DNA from: Defluviitaleaceae bacterium
Lineage (GTDB): Bacteria > Bacillota > Clostridia > Lachnospirales > WRAA01
Assembly (NCBI GenBank): GCA_009780015.1
Contig: WRAW01000021.1
Coordinates: 1-34,484, forward strand
Direction: 5' to 3'
Length of the DNA: 34,484 nt
The notes beneath the pieces are model-generated. The model saw nothing but the letters and a program-made list of their open reading frames with translations, was not told where the DNA came from and did not search any database. Shown here one piece after another: positions 24,777 to 32,104 of the stretch; position 1 is the first letter of the stretch, and each line of letters starts with the position of its first letter. Made by a program: the position numbers and the translations under genes.

Positions 24777-25169
24777 TTACCTCTTCGAGAACTGTGGAGC
24801 GCGTCTGGCGCCTTTTAGGCCGTACTTTTTGCGTTCCTTCATGCGCGGGTCGCGCGTCAGGAACCCGGCGCGCTTGAGGGCGGGGCGCAGTTCCGAATCC
24901 GCGTCGAGAAGCGCGCGCGAAATGCCGTGGCGTATTGCTCCGGCCTGGCCTGTATAGCCTCCGCCGTAAACGTTGACGCGCACGTCAAAACGCGACAGGG
25001 TCTGTGTAAGCTCGAGGGGCTGCTTTACGATAAGCTTAAGCGTTTCTAGTCCGAAGTATTCGTCTATGTCGCGCTTGTTGATCGTTATCTTGCCGCTGCC
25101 CGGGACGAGGTAAACCCTCGCGACCGAGCTCTTTCTGCGGCCTGTTCCATAATATCTGGCGTCGCTCAT
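24777..25169 (-). CDS. rpsI: 30S ribosomal protein S9
   Basis: A 130-residue ribosomal protein. [20 protein letters not shown] at the start and the basic tail ending [16 protein letters not shown] are diagnostic; the C-terminal tail reaches the P-site tRNA in the ribosome. AAGGAGG precedes the ATG. It follows rplM by 17 bases in the conserved L13-S9 order. Confidence 0.98.
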   Translation of the reverse strand: MSDARYYGTGRRKSSVARVYLVPGSGKITINKRDIDEYFGLETLKLIVKQPLELTQTLSRFDVRVNVYGGGYTGQAGAIRHGISRALLDADSELRPALKRAGFLTRDPRMKERKKYGLKGARRAPQFSKR

Positions 25170-25186
25170 GTTATCCTCCTTCCAGG

Positions 25187-25624
25187 CTAGTATGTGATTT
25201 TAAGGGCTTCCGGCTTCTGCGCCTCATGCGGATGCACAGAACCGGCATAAACGTTCAGCTTGCGGAAACACGCGCGGCCAAGTACGTTCTTGGGCAGCAT
25301 ACCTTTAACGGCAAGGCGGATTACCTGGGAGGGCTTTGTCTGCATCATTTCGCGGAGCGTGGTAGTCTTTAGCCCTCCGGGGTGGCCTGTGTGCCGGCGG
25401 TACAGCTTGTCGTTCATTTTATTTCCTGTAACCTTGATCTTTTCGGCGTTTATTACGATAACGTGGTCGCCTGTGTCCACGTTAGGGGTAAATATAGGCT
25501 TGTGCTTGCCACGAAGAATCTTTGCGATCTCGGACGACAAACGTCCAAGAGTGTGGCCTTCCGCGTCAATTACGTACCACTTGCGCTCGACCTGCGTTGG
25601 CTTGGCAATGAAGGTGGTTCTCAT
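25187..25624 (-). CDS. rplM: 50S ribosomal protein L13
   Basis: A 145-residue early-assembly protein of the large subunit. [20 protein letters not shown], the [14 protein letters not shown] block and [20 protein letters not shown] are typical L13. AGGAGG precedes the ATG. A perfect consensus promoter lies about 85 bases upstream (25707-25735), leaving a leader with no evident structure. Confidence 0.98.
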   Translation of the reverse strand: MRTTFIAKPTQVERKWYVIDAEGHTLGRLSSEIAKILRGKHKPIFTPNVDTGDHVIVINAEKIKVTGNKMNDKLYRRHTGHPGGLKTTTLREMMQTKPSQVIRLAVKGMLPKNVLGRACFRKLNVYAGSVHPHEAQKPEALKITY

Positions 25625-25706
25625 GCTCTTCCTCCTGCGTTATAACATTTATCCGTAAACATTCTCAATCCGGGGCTAACGAATTAGAAGTGGATTAAAC
25701 TGCCTA

Positions 25707-25735
25707 ATTATAGTACATTTATCGCGTTGTGTCAA
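25707..25735 (-). promoter_or_regulatory. Consensus promoter of rplM-rpsI
   Basis: Minus strand: TTGACA (25730-25735), 17 bases, TATAAT (25707-25712): an exact match to the sigma-A consensus, as expected for ribosomal protein genes. Confidence 0.88.
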
Positions 25736-25787
25736 CACAAAAATTAATGTGGGGACATTTCAAAGCGCATGGCGAAAAATGATGCTT

Positions 25788-26033
25788 TTAAGCGCTCTTC
25801 TTTCTTGGTATGTTTTTTATGCTCACTGCCGGGCGCCGTGATCTAAGCAGCCAGTACGTCACCGCTAACCCCAGGGAAGCCGCCGCGGCAAGTTTTCCAT
25901 AGCGAACGAAGCGGCTGTGCGCCGCTATATCTGACGCAATGTCCGCCGACTCGGCCTCTTCCAGAAAGGAATCGTTAATTTCGCCTATGCAAGCCAATAA
26001 CCTTGCGGCTGTGCCTCTTCTATCCATGTTCAT
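25788..26033 (-). CDS. Minimal membrane anti-sigma-like protein
   Basis: An 81-residue protein whose ATG overlaps the sigma factor stop (ATGA), with GGAAGGAG ahead. The cytoplasmic part has AARLLACIGEINDSFLEEAE, a short motif at the start of many Clostridia anti-sigma proteins paired with this sigma type. One membrane segment follows (about residues 48-64, LAAAASLGLAVTYWLL), then a basic tail. It lacks the long extracytoplasmic sensor domain usual in the family, so it may be a reduced anti-sigma factor or a remnant. Function is inferred from position and the short motif. Confidence 0.6.
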   Translation of the reverse strand: MNMDRRGTAARLLACIGEINDSFLEEAESADIASDIAAHSRFVRYGKLAAAASLGLAVTYWLLRSRRPAVSIKNIPRKKSA

Positions 26034-26590
26034 ATTATAACTCCTTCCTTTTCTAAGTATATGCCCAGTTTCTTGCGCGACCTGAATAGTATGGACTTGA
26101 TCTTGCTTTCGTTCATCTGAAACCGTTCGCAAATAGCGCGGATGCTCTCCCCATGAAAGTACCGCAGCACAAAGACGATCCTCGCCGTTTGCTCCATAGT
26201 ATTCAAAAAAGAGTTTATGGCTTCCGTAACAAGGGATGCCTCGTACTCATCCTCCGGCCCGCCTTTAGAGGGCACACATTCCTCAAGCTCGCTAAGGAGC
26301 ATGTTGACCTCGCCCCCGCCGCGCTTGGCCGCGCCCCTGGCCTCCCATTTGTTGATAGAAAGATTCCGTGCGATCCTTGCTAAAAACGCTCCGAATTTCA
26401 TAGGGCGATTAGGCGGAATCGCCTCCCATGCTTTAAGCAGCGTGTCGTTGACGCACTCTTCCGCGTCTTCATTACTGTGCAGAATGTTCATTGCCGTCCT
26501 ATAGAGACGTTGGCCATACTTTCGCCTTGTTTCCGCAATAGCCGATTCCTGGCGTTTGAAAAATAATTCTAAAATCATGTGGTCGTCCAC
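26030..26590 (-). CDS. ECF-type RNA polymerase sigma factor
   Basis: About 186 residues. Region 2 runs over about residues 5-75 (AETRRKYGQRLYRTAMNILH, EDAEECVNDTLLKAWEAIPP, FLARIARNLSINKW). Region 4 is near the end (QTARIVFVLRYFHGESIRAI, SKIKSILFRSRKKL). GTG 26590 is chosen as start since GAGGTGG lies five bases before and the protein then begins MDDHMILELFFKR, as relatives do; a GTG at 26599 is also in frame. It is coupled to the small membrane protein downstream, so the unit is probably a stress- or envelope-responsive sigma/anti-sigma pair. The regulon is unknown. Confidence 0.92.
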   Translation of the reverse strand: MDDHMILELFFKRQESAIAETRRKYGQRLYRTAMNILHSNEDAEECVNDTLLKAWEAIPPNRPMKFGAFLARIARNLSINKWEARGAAKRGGGEVNMLLSELEECVPSKGGPEDEYEASLVTEAINSFLNTMEQTARIVFVLRYFHGESIRAICERFQMNESKIKSILFRSRKKLGIYLEKEGVII

Positions 26591-26736
26591 ATTTACCACC
26601 TCTATGCATACACTAAGTATCCCTTAATATTATAGACAGGAAAAACACAAGCCGGTTGTACGGATGCGTTGATTTTGTATGATTGTATCATATATGAATA
26701 TCGTGTGGTAATTATATGCAAGATTATGCTAAACAA

Positions 26737-26763
26737 AATTCTGCCTTATTGGCGGAGTTTTTA
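26737..26763. terminator. Terminator after the XRE gene
   Basis: AATTCTGCC / GGCGGAGTT (9 pairs including two G-U) around TTATT, with T-runs on both strands (TTTTT on plus, ATTTTGTTT on minus). It lies 26 bases after the XRE stop on the minus strand. The remaining gap to the sigma gene (26600-26736) shows no gene. Confidence 0.65.
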
Positions 26764-26785
26764 GTTCTTTAAAAGTCCATATAAA

Positions 26786-27133
26786 TCACATTACAGATTT
26801 TTTTGTATCCTTGACCTTGGGAGCGAGTGAAGCTTCAAAAGACAGAATATTTTTTACTGTTTCCTTCGCTCGCTGGTCAAGATTTCTATAAGTTCGTATT
26901 ATTCCGATTTCTTCATCATCAAAAGGGCTGTTCGTCACATCGGAACGCCCAAGCAAATAGTCGGTAGTTACATTGTATAGGTCAGCCAACATGCAAAGAG
27001 ATTCAAAGTTCATTTCTCGCTTGCCGGATTCGTAAAACGAATAGGCCTGCCGCGTTATTTTGAGATATTCCGCGACATAATCATGAGTAAACCCTCTTTT
27101 TTTACGCAAGTCTACAAGAGTTTGAGATAACAT
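26786..27133 (-). CDS. XRE-family regulator
   Basis: A 115-residue protein. The N-terminal HTH (about 5-60) reads LVDLRKKRGFTHDYVAEYLK, ITRQAYSFYESGKREMNFES and YNVTTDYLLGRSD. The C-terminal 50 residues (DDEEIGIIRTYRNLDQRAKE and on) form a helical extension common in such repressors and likely to mediate dimerisation. AAGGGGTG precedes the ATG. It is divergent from the lipoprotein gene, with inverted half-sites GTAACT (27156-27161) and AGTTAC (27218-27223) between them, so it may control that gene. Confidence 0.87.
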   Translation of the reverse strand: MLSQTLVDLRKKRGFTHDYVAEYLKITRQAYSFYESGKREMNFESLCMLADLYNVTTDYLLGRSDVTNSPFDDEEIGIIRTYRNLDQRAKETVKNILSFEASLAPKVKDTKKSVM

Positions 27134-27200
27134 AGGCTCACCCCTTCACTTTAGGGTAACTTATGACAGGATATTCTTCAACGCACGAAACAAAAAGTTG

Positions 27201-27229
27201 TTGATAAGGCAACATATAGTTACTATACT
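27201..27229 (+). promoter_or_regulatory. Promoter of the lipoprotein gene
   Basis: TTGATA (27201-27206), 17 bases, TATACT (27224-27229), about 49 bases before the start. AGTTAC lies against the -10 box and could be part of an XRE operator. Confidence 0.6.
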
Positions 27230-27277
27230 AATAATTGGCAAGCATGTTTTTACATAAGATAACAAAGGAGGTAACAC

Positions 27278-27922
27278 ATGAAAAAGAAATTACTAATAGC
27301 AACGGCTGTTGTAGCCGTCGCGTTGGCGGCTTGTGGGGGAACACCCCAAACCCCACAGCCAACGCCTGAACCGGCTCCGTCCGTTGAAACCGCTGCATTA
27401 GAACTTGAAACAGAACCCGACGCAGAACCCGATGTTGAACTGGAACTTGTTACGGATGCAGGCGGCATTAACGCCCAATCCTTCGCGCTGATACGCAACG
27501 GCATGAGTGTTGACGAAGTTCAGGAGCTTATAGGAGTCGCGCCTAGTTCAGAAACCACTACGGAGACTCTAGGCATAACATCTACAGTGATAATGTGGAT
27601 GGGAAGCGGCCTTGAGTCAATAACCGTGCTATTTACGAATGGTAACGTGACTTCGACAACTCAAATGAGTTTGCGGGGTGAACCGCAAGTTGAAGTCGTC
27701 ACTGCCGGCGGGGTTAATATGGACACTTTTGTATCTTTGCGAAACGGTATGAGTATTAGCGAAGTGCAAGACGCTATCGGAGTACCTCCCACATCCGAAA
27801 CATCTACAGAAATGCTAGGTATCACAACTACTATGATTATGTGGATGGGTGACGGGCTCAGCTCCATTACTGTTACATTTACAGACGGCTACGTGTCAAT
27901 GACTTCACAGCTCGATCTGTAA
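27278..27922 (+). CDS. Lipoprotein with two tandem BLIP/SmpA-like repeats
   Basis: A 214-residue exported lipoprotein with a lipobox LAAC (Cys19) after a short signal. An acidic Pro/Glu-rich linker follows (about 20-60). Two repeats of about 70 residues come next: the first from GGINAQSFALIRNGMSVDEV, the second from GGVNMDTFVSLRNGMSISEV. Both continue through the pattern LGIT.T.IMWMG.GL.SITV.FT. The NGMS..EVQ..IG pattern resembles SmpA/BamE and beta-lactamase-inhibitory-protein type domains (DUF3862), which are tandem in BLIP. The role is unknown; surface protein binding is plausible by fold only. AAAGGAGG precedes the ATG. Confidence 0.8.
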   Translation: MKKKLLIATAVVAVALAACGGTPQTPQPTPEPAPSVETAALELETEPDAEPDVELELVTDAGGINAQSFALIRNGMSVDEVQELIGVAPSSETTTETLGITSTVIMWMGSGLESITVLFTNGNVTSTTQMSLRGEPQVEVVTAGGVNMDTFVSLRNGMSISEVQDAIGVPPTSETSTEMLGITTTMIMWMGDGLSSITVTFTDGYVSMTSQLDL

Positions 27923-27960
27923 TAGTATTGTACAGAGCAATAAAATAGTACCACCGCAAA

Positions 27961-27993
27961 ATTAAAAAGAAAGCAGCATTAGAGCCGCTTTCT
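27961..27993 (-). terminator. Intrinsic terminator of the subtilase operon
   Basis: Minus strand: AGAAAGCGGC and GCTGCTTTCT form a 10-base stem with one mismatch, followed by TTTTAATTTT. The left arm covers the last codons of the subtilase gene and the stop is in the loop. It may also stop the convergent lipoprotein gene. Confidence 0.8.
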
Positions 27994-30900
27994 GACATTG
28001 AAGGCATTCATGAGGTTGAGTTTACCATAGCCCCATTTTGTGTTGGGGAATGTCAGGGCCGGGTTGCGTTCGCAGCCTCTGACTAGAAATGTACGCATAC
28101 GAAGGGTATTCATGTTTGGGTAGTTTCCTTGGATGATAGACCACTGCAGGACTATCGCGCTGGCTCCGCAGGTTATTGCCGCGGCTACGCTTGTGCCGCT
28201 CATAACGCCGTAGCCGGTGGGGGTGACGCCCCCCACGTTTACGCCTGGGGCGACAAGGTCGGGAACCATCATGTTGTTGCGCGAAGGGCCCCACGACGAC
28301 GATATATAGAGCGAGCCGTCGCGGGAGTTGTAGGCTCCGCAGGTGACGGGGCCGACGGCGGTGGCCGGACACACGACGGTGAAGTTTGGGTCGGGTGTGA
28401 GGAACTCGACAGAGCCGTCTATGAATTGCGGCAACGAGAGCCATGAATGGAAAACTCCGTCCAAAATGATCTCGCCGTACAGGTTTATTGTCCAGACTCC
28501 TTTTGTGGGTGCGGTAACGGTTACGACTATGATGTTGTTTTCGCCCAGGAAATAAATCACCCTCACCACAGAGTTTTCGAGCGTAAGCTTCTTCTCGAAG
28601 ACCTCGCCTATGTTCATAGGTATACGGGATATGCTGTCGCCCGTGGGGGACGTAATCGAAATATGCATACGGTCGTGCGGCGATGTGACGACATTCGCCA
28701 GGAACCCGGCCGTGTTGTCGCCGACGTTCAGTTGGAATTCCGATGAATCGCCTTCCTTGGCGATAGAGCCCTTGAAGTGATGCCTCGCGTTTGCCTCGTT
28801 TCCCGCGGGAACGCATAGGGCTAAGCCTGTTTCGCCGCTAAGCCCGTAGAGGTACTGCTCAAATATTGATGAGCCGTCATGACTGCTGGCACTTGTCCCC
28901 ATACCTATGCAAATTGCCACGGGGCGATTCATTTTCAACGCCTTTTGCAAAATATAATCAATGCCCAGCATTACGTCCGTACTCTGGTAGATATCCTGGT
29001 TTTTCTTGCTGAGGGCGAAATAGTCGATGTAGAAGTCCCTGGCCTTGCGAACCTTCACCATAATTATGTCGGAATCGGGGGCCGCCCCGAGGTAATCGTT
29101 GTCCTCCCGCCCGGCAGCCACGGACGCCAAGAATGTTCCATGCCCCGATTCGTCCCTATGAGGCACGACCGTGAATGGATTTTCGCTAACAAGGGCACGG
29201 TCTATATCCTCCTTAGAGTATTCTGTTCCCATATACTGGCCCCTTGGCGGCTTGCCGGAGATTGTCTGATCCCAGATATACTGTATCTTAGAGCTTCCGT
29301 CCTCGTAGCGGAAGGCGGCCTTTGTATAGTCGATTCCTGTATCTACAATCGCGACAAGTACACCGCTTCCGCGCAGGTTCACATTTGGCGTGTTGTGGAC
29401 GTTGGTTATGCCCGCGTCGCCGAGGCTCACACGATCCATAAGACCCAGCGGGTAGGGGTATATATTGTTAAAATACTGACCTAAGTCAAGGAATATCCGC
29501 GCTATTCGATCCATAGGAGCATAGGCGATTACGTACCCCCCTTGCAGTTTGGCTCCGATCTTTATATAAGCCCTGCCATTGACGTACTGGCGAAACACCT
29601 TGTCATCAAGCGTATTAAAATCGACTATGTTGGGCAGGTTCACGAATTCTTCCAGGGTCATATCTTCATAGCGCTTAGCCTGACTGTCCGAAGCCTCCAT
29701 TATCTTGAGCCCCTTGCCGGCGTAGTCGCGCAGATAGCCCATTGTCGCCTCTAGGCAAACCCTGCCGTATCCCCATGTCCCATTGGGGTATGTCTCGCCC
29801 GGCGTGCGCTGAGCTCCGAGCCGCAAGAACGCCTTCGCGCGCTGGCCGTACAGGAAAGGGTCATTGCCCTGCACAATACCCCACTGCATCATGAGCGCCG
29901 CGCAGCCGGTGACAATCGGCGCCGCGATGCTCGTTCCCGTAAAGCTGTCGTATCCGCCGCCGGCCATCGGGGCAAGCACGTCGACACCCGGCGCCACGAT
30001 ATCCGGCTTCACGGCTCCGTCGCGCTCAAGACCTCTTCCCGAAAAGTTGGCGATGCTTCCCAGCGCGGCGTCATAAGCTCCCACGGTAATTACGCCGTCC
30101 GCTGTCGACGGAATGGTCAGCGTGATATCGGGCGTAGGATTCACAAAGGCTGTCTTATCCGTCACTTCCTGATTTGTGGGAAGCCACACGTCTATACGCC
30201 CGTCGGTTATTTCGCCCGCAACGACGCGCAGCACCCAAAGTCCTTCGGCTATGCGTCCTCCGCTCTGAGCGGCTTCCAGCCGGAAATATATATTTTGGTC
30301 GGGGCTGTAGTGGCTGGGCTGCCCGTACTGCGCCACTACATTCGTAGCGCCAAGCCGCACGCTCAGCTCTTGAACAGTGGCGCTCAATTTGCCGGTGGAG
30401 CCCCCATCCGGCGCTACCAGCTCGAATGTCATTGTGTCGGTGAAGTTCTTCCATACCGTCAGATACGCGCTGGGCTGCGCCCCGGAGAAGAAGAATTCGA
30501 CATCTTTGGTTTCGCCCGGGCGAAGGCTCCCCATGTAGTGGTGCCCCGCCGCGCCTTCGTTTCCCGCGGCTACGACGAACACAACCTTCCAAACCTGTGA
30601 CATGGCGTCAATATATGACGCGAACAGTGATCGCCCGTCGTGGGGGCCGTCGTTTGTCCCGTAGGATATATTAATGCACAAGGGCATGTTCAGCCCGACG
30701 GCCTTGTCGATTGAGTACTTAATCGCGCGCATAAGTTCCGTAGTACGCGCGAAGGACTTGCGGCCTGTCTCACCCAGGCGCACGACGATCAATCCCGCCT
30801 CCGTCGCGACGCCCTTGTTGCGTCCGTCGCTTGCGCTCCCGTTCCCGGCGGCTGCCCCGGCTACGGCGGTTCCGTGGCTCAGTGTGTTCAACTGAGGGTT

Positions 30901-31398
30901 TGTTGTAAGCGGAGTATTGTTCTTCAGCGCGTCAGTCAACTGCTCGTTGGTGTACTCGCGCCCGTGATGGAATCCGCTTGGAGGCGTACCTTCGTCCAGT
31001 TGATCCCATATGTAAAGAATACGGCTGCTTCCATCCGCGTTACGAAAGTCGGTATGACGAAAATCCACGCCGGAATCCAGGATCGCGATCAGTACGCCCT
31101 TACCGCTCAATCCGTATCCCCCGGTGTCCTGTACGGGAAAAACGCACGCTTCGCGCAGACTCTCATACAGTGACTGAGTAATTACCTTAGGACGTTCCAC
31201 GCTGATGATTTCGGGATACGTGGACAGCTTGTCAATGTCCTCCGGTCTTACCGTAAGTATCGCAAAGCCTTCGCCCAGCAGCTCCACACCGGTGTTAAGC
31301 AGCCCCTCCAGTCGCATTATGTCGCCCGTATATCTTACGATGACTTCCCACTTGCCCGTGGTTTCGTCCAGGCCGATTTTGTCATTACTTTCAGGCAT
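27979..31398 (-). CDS. Tandem subtilisin-like serine protease, Csp-like double-domain protein
   Basis: 1139 residues with two subtilase (S8) domains. Domain 1: prodomain-like about 17-75; catalytic D108 (AILDSGVDF), H175 (LSHGTAVAG), S490 (FTGTSIAAP); oxyanion N280 (AAGNEG). Domain 2: prodomain-like about 585-655; D686 (AIVDTGID), H753 (SGHGTFLA), S1070 (MSGTSVAAA); N867 (PAGNEA). No signal peptide. Each domain has the long insert between the Asn and Ser motifs seen in Csp proteases, which process the spore-cortex hydrolase SleC in Clostridia. C. difficile CspBA is also a fusion, but its CspA half is inactive; here both triads look intact. The start overlaps the upstream gene (TGATG) and has GGAGGGG. 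Germination function is inferred from family likeness. Confidence 0.88.
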   Translation of the reverse strand: MPESNDKIGLDETTGKWEVIVRYTGDIMRLEGLLNTGVELLGEGFAILTVRPEDIDKLSTYPEIISVERPKVITQSLYESLREACVFPVQDTGGYGLSGKGVLIAILDSGVDFRHTDFRNADGSSRILYIWDQLDEGTPPSGFHHGREYTNEQLTDALKNNTPLTTNPQLNTLSHGTAVAGAAAGNGSASDGRNKGVATEAGLIVVRLGETGRKSFARTTELMRAIKYSIDKAVGLNMPLCINISYGTNDGPHDGRSLFASYIDAMSQVWKVVFVVAAGNEGAAGHHYMGSLRPGETKDVEFFFSGAQPSAYLTVWKNFTDTMTFELVAPDGGSTGKLSATVQELSVRLGATNVVAQYGQPSHYSPDQNIYFRLEAAQSGGRIAEGLWVLRVVAGEITDGRIDVWLPTNQEVTDKTAFVNPTPDITLTIPSTADGVITVGAYDAALGSIANFSGRGLERDGAVKPDIVAPGVDVLAPMAGGGYDSFTGTSIAAPIVTGCAALMMQWGIVQGNDPFLYGQRAKAFLRLGAQRTPGETYPNGTWGYGRVCLEATMGYLRDYAGKGLKIMEASDSQAKRYEDMTLEEFVNLPNIVDFNTLDDKVFRQYVNGRAYIKIGAKLQGGYVIAYAPMDRIARIFLDLGQYFNNIYPYPLGLMDRVSLGDAGITNVHNTPNVNLRGSGVLVAIVDTGIDYTKAAFRYEDGSSKIQYIWDQTISGKPPRGQYMGTEYSKEDIDRALVSENPFTVVPHRDESGHGTFLASVAAGREDNDYLGAAPDSDIIMVKVRKARDFYIDYFALSKKNQDIYQSTDVMLGIDYILQKALKMNRPVAICIGMGTSASSHDGSSIFEQYLYGLSGETGLALCVPAGNEANARHHFKGSIAKEGDSSEFQLNVGDNTAGFLANVVTSPHDRMHISITSPTGDSISRIPMNIGEVFEKKLTLENSVVRVIYFLGENNIIVVTVTAPTKGVWTINLYGEIILDGVFHSWLSLPQFIDGSVEFLTPDPNFTVVCPATAVGPVTCGAYNSRDGSLYISSSWGPSRNNMMVPDLVAPGVNVGGVTPTGYGVMSGTSVAAAITCGASAIVLQWSIIQGNYPNMNTLRMRTFLVRGCERNPALTFPNTKWGYGKLNLMNAFNVRKRL

Positions 31399-31649
31399 CA
31401 GAAAAACCCCTCCACTTCACACGCGAGAAACGACACAAACACCCATTCCGAATACATTTCGCGGAACCCGCTAAAAAGCTGCCCGTCGATTCGCGTGGGC
31501 AAGAACCAAAAGTTGTCGCCGCCGTACAGCCATATGTAGGTAAGCGTTCCGACCCGTATGAAATCAGTGTCGTCAAGCGGGTTCTTTTTTTGCAAATCAA
31601 GATCGAAACTTGGCGGCCGAAACCGAGGTGCTTCAAATGCTGAATCCAT
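31398..31649 (-). CDS. Small conserved-looking protein coupled to the double subtilase
   Basis: An 83-residue protein, rich in aromatics (FEAPRFRPPSFDLDLQKKNP, then TYIWLYGGDNFWFLPTRIDG, then YSEWVFVSFLACEVEGFF). It has no recognised motif, signal or clear membrane helix. AGGTGA precedes the ATG. Its TGA overlaps the subtilase ATG by one base, so the two are translated in coupling and probably act together, for example as a chaperone, inhibitor or partner. I do not recognise the family. Confidence 0.65.
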   Translation of the reverse strand: MDSAFEAPRFRPPSFDLDLQKKNPLDDTDFIRVGTLTYIWLYGGDNFWFLPTRIDGQLFSGFREMYSEWVFVSFLACEVEGFF

Positions 31650-31716
31650 AACTCTTCACCTGTCAGCACAGTCTTTTATAATGATATGCTCTCACCCCTA
31701 CCGTAGTTCCGCTTTA

Positions 31717-31896
31717 AGAACCTGTTTACTATCTTTTTCCCATCGTCTTTGCGGCTGATTTTCCGCATTTCTTCGTCATCTCCTACGCCTACGCTGGCGC
31801 TTCGGATGCTAAACCCCGCCCCCGGCGGCGTCGGTTCCTAGAATGGCGAAAAATCAACTCGCAAATCCGACAGGGAAAAGATAGTAAACAGGTTCT
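31717..31896. repeat. Nested palindromic repeat, copy D
   Basis: A 180-bp element with ends AGAACCTGTTTACTATCTTT and its reverse complement. Inside are TCTTTGCGGCTGATTTTCCG, CTACGCTGGCGCTTCGGATG (almost as in copy A), and TTCCTAGAATGGCGAAAAAT with CTCGCAAAT (as in copy E). It lies between chemoreceptor 3 and the subtilase unit. In the 455-base gap 31650-32104 this element, the palindrome at 31922-32029 and a terminator take up almost all the space. Confidence 0.9.
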
Positions 31897-31921
31897 AAGA
31901 GCTTGTACATCTGCAACAGTT

Positions 31922-32029
31922 TATAGTAATATGCCTCTCAATCAGTAACATGCGCCGGGTTAAACAGCGGGAAATCTCCCGATTTCCCGCACCCCTCCTT
32001 TGTTACTGTTTCGAGGTCATATTGCTATA
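31922..32029. repeat. 108-bp nested palindrome (cruciform or structured RNA)
   Basis: Three nested stems. Outer: TATAGTAATATGCCTC (31922-31937) with GAGGTCATATTGCTATA (32013-32029), one mismatch and one bulge. Middle: CAGTAACA (31943-31950) with TGTTACTG (32001-32008), perfect. Inner: GCGGGAAATC (31967-31976), loop TCCC, GATTTCCCGC (31981-31990), perfect. No long T-run follows. It could be an RNA, a small mobile repeat or a processing site. Confidence 0.8.
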
Positions 32030-32033
32030 GCAT

Positions 32034-32069
32034 ATAAAAATCGCCATCAGACAATGCCGCTGACGATTT
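32034..32069 (-). terminator. Intrinsic terminator after chemoreceptor 3
   Basis: Minus strand: AAATCG-TCAG pairs with CTGA-(TGG)-CGATTT, followed by TTTATAT; about 35 bases after the stop. Confidence 0.65.
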
Positions 32070-32104
32070 GAATTATTGAATGATTAACGGACTTTTCCGC
32101 AACC

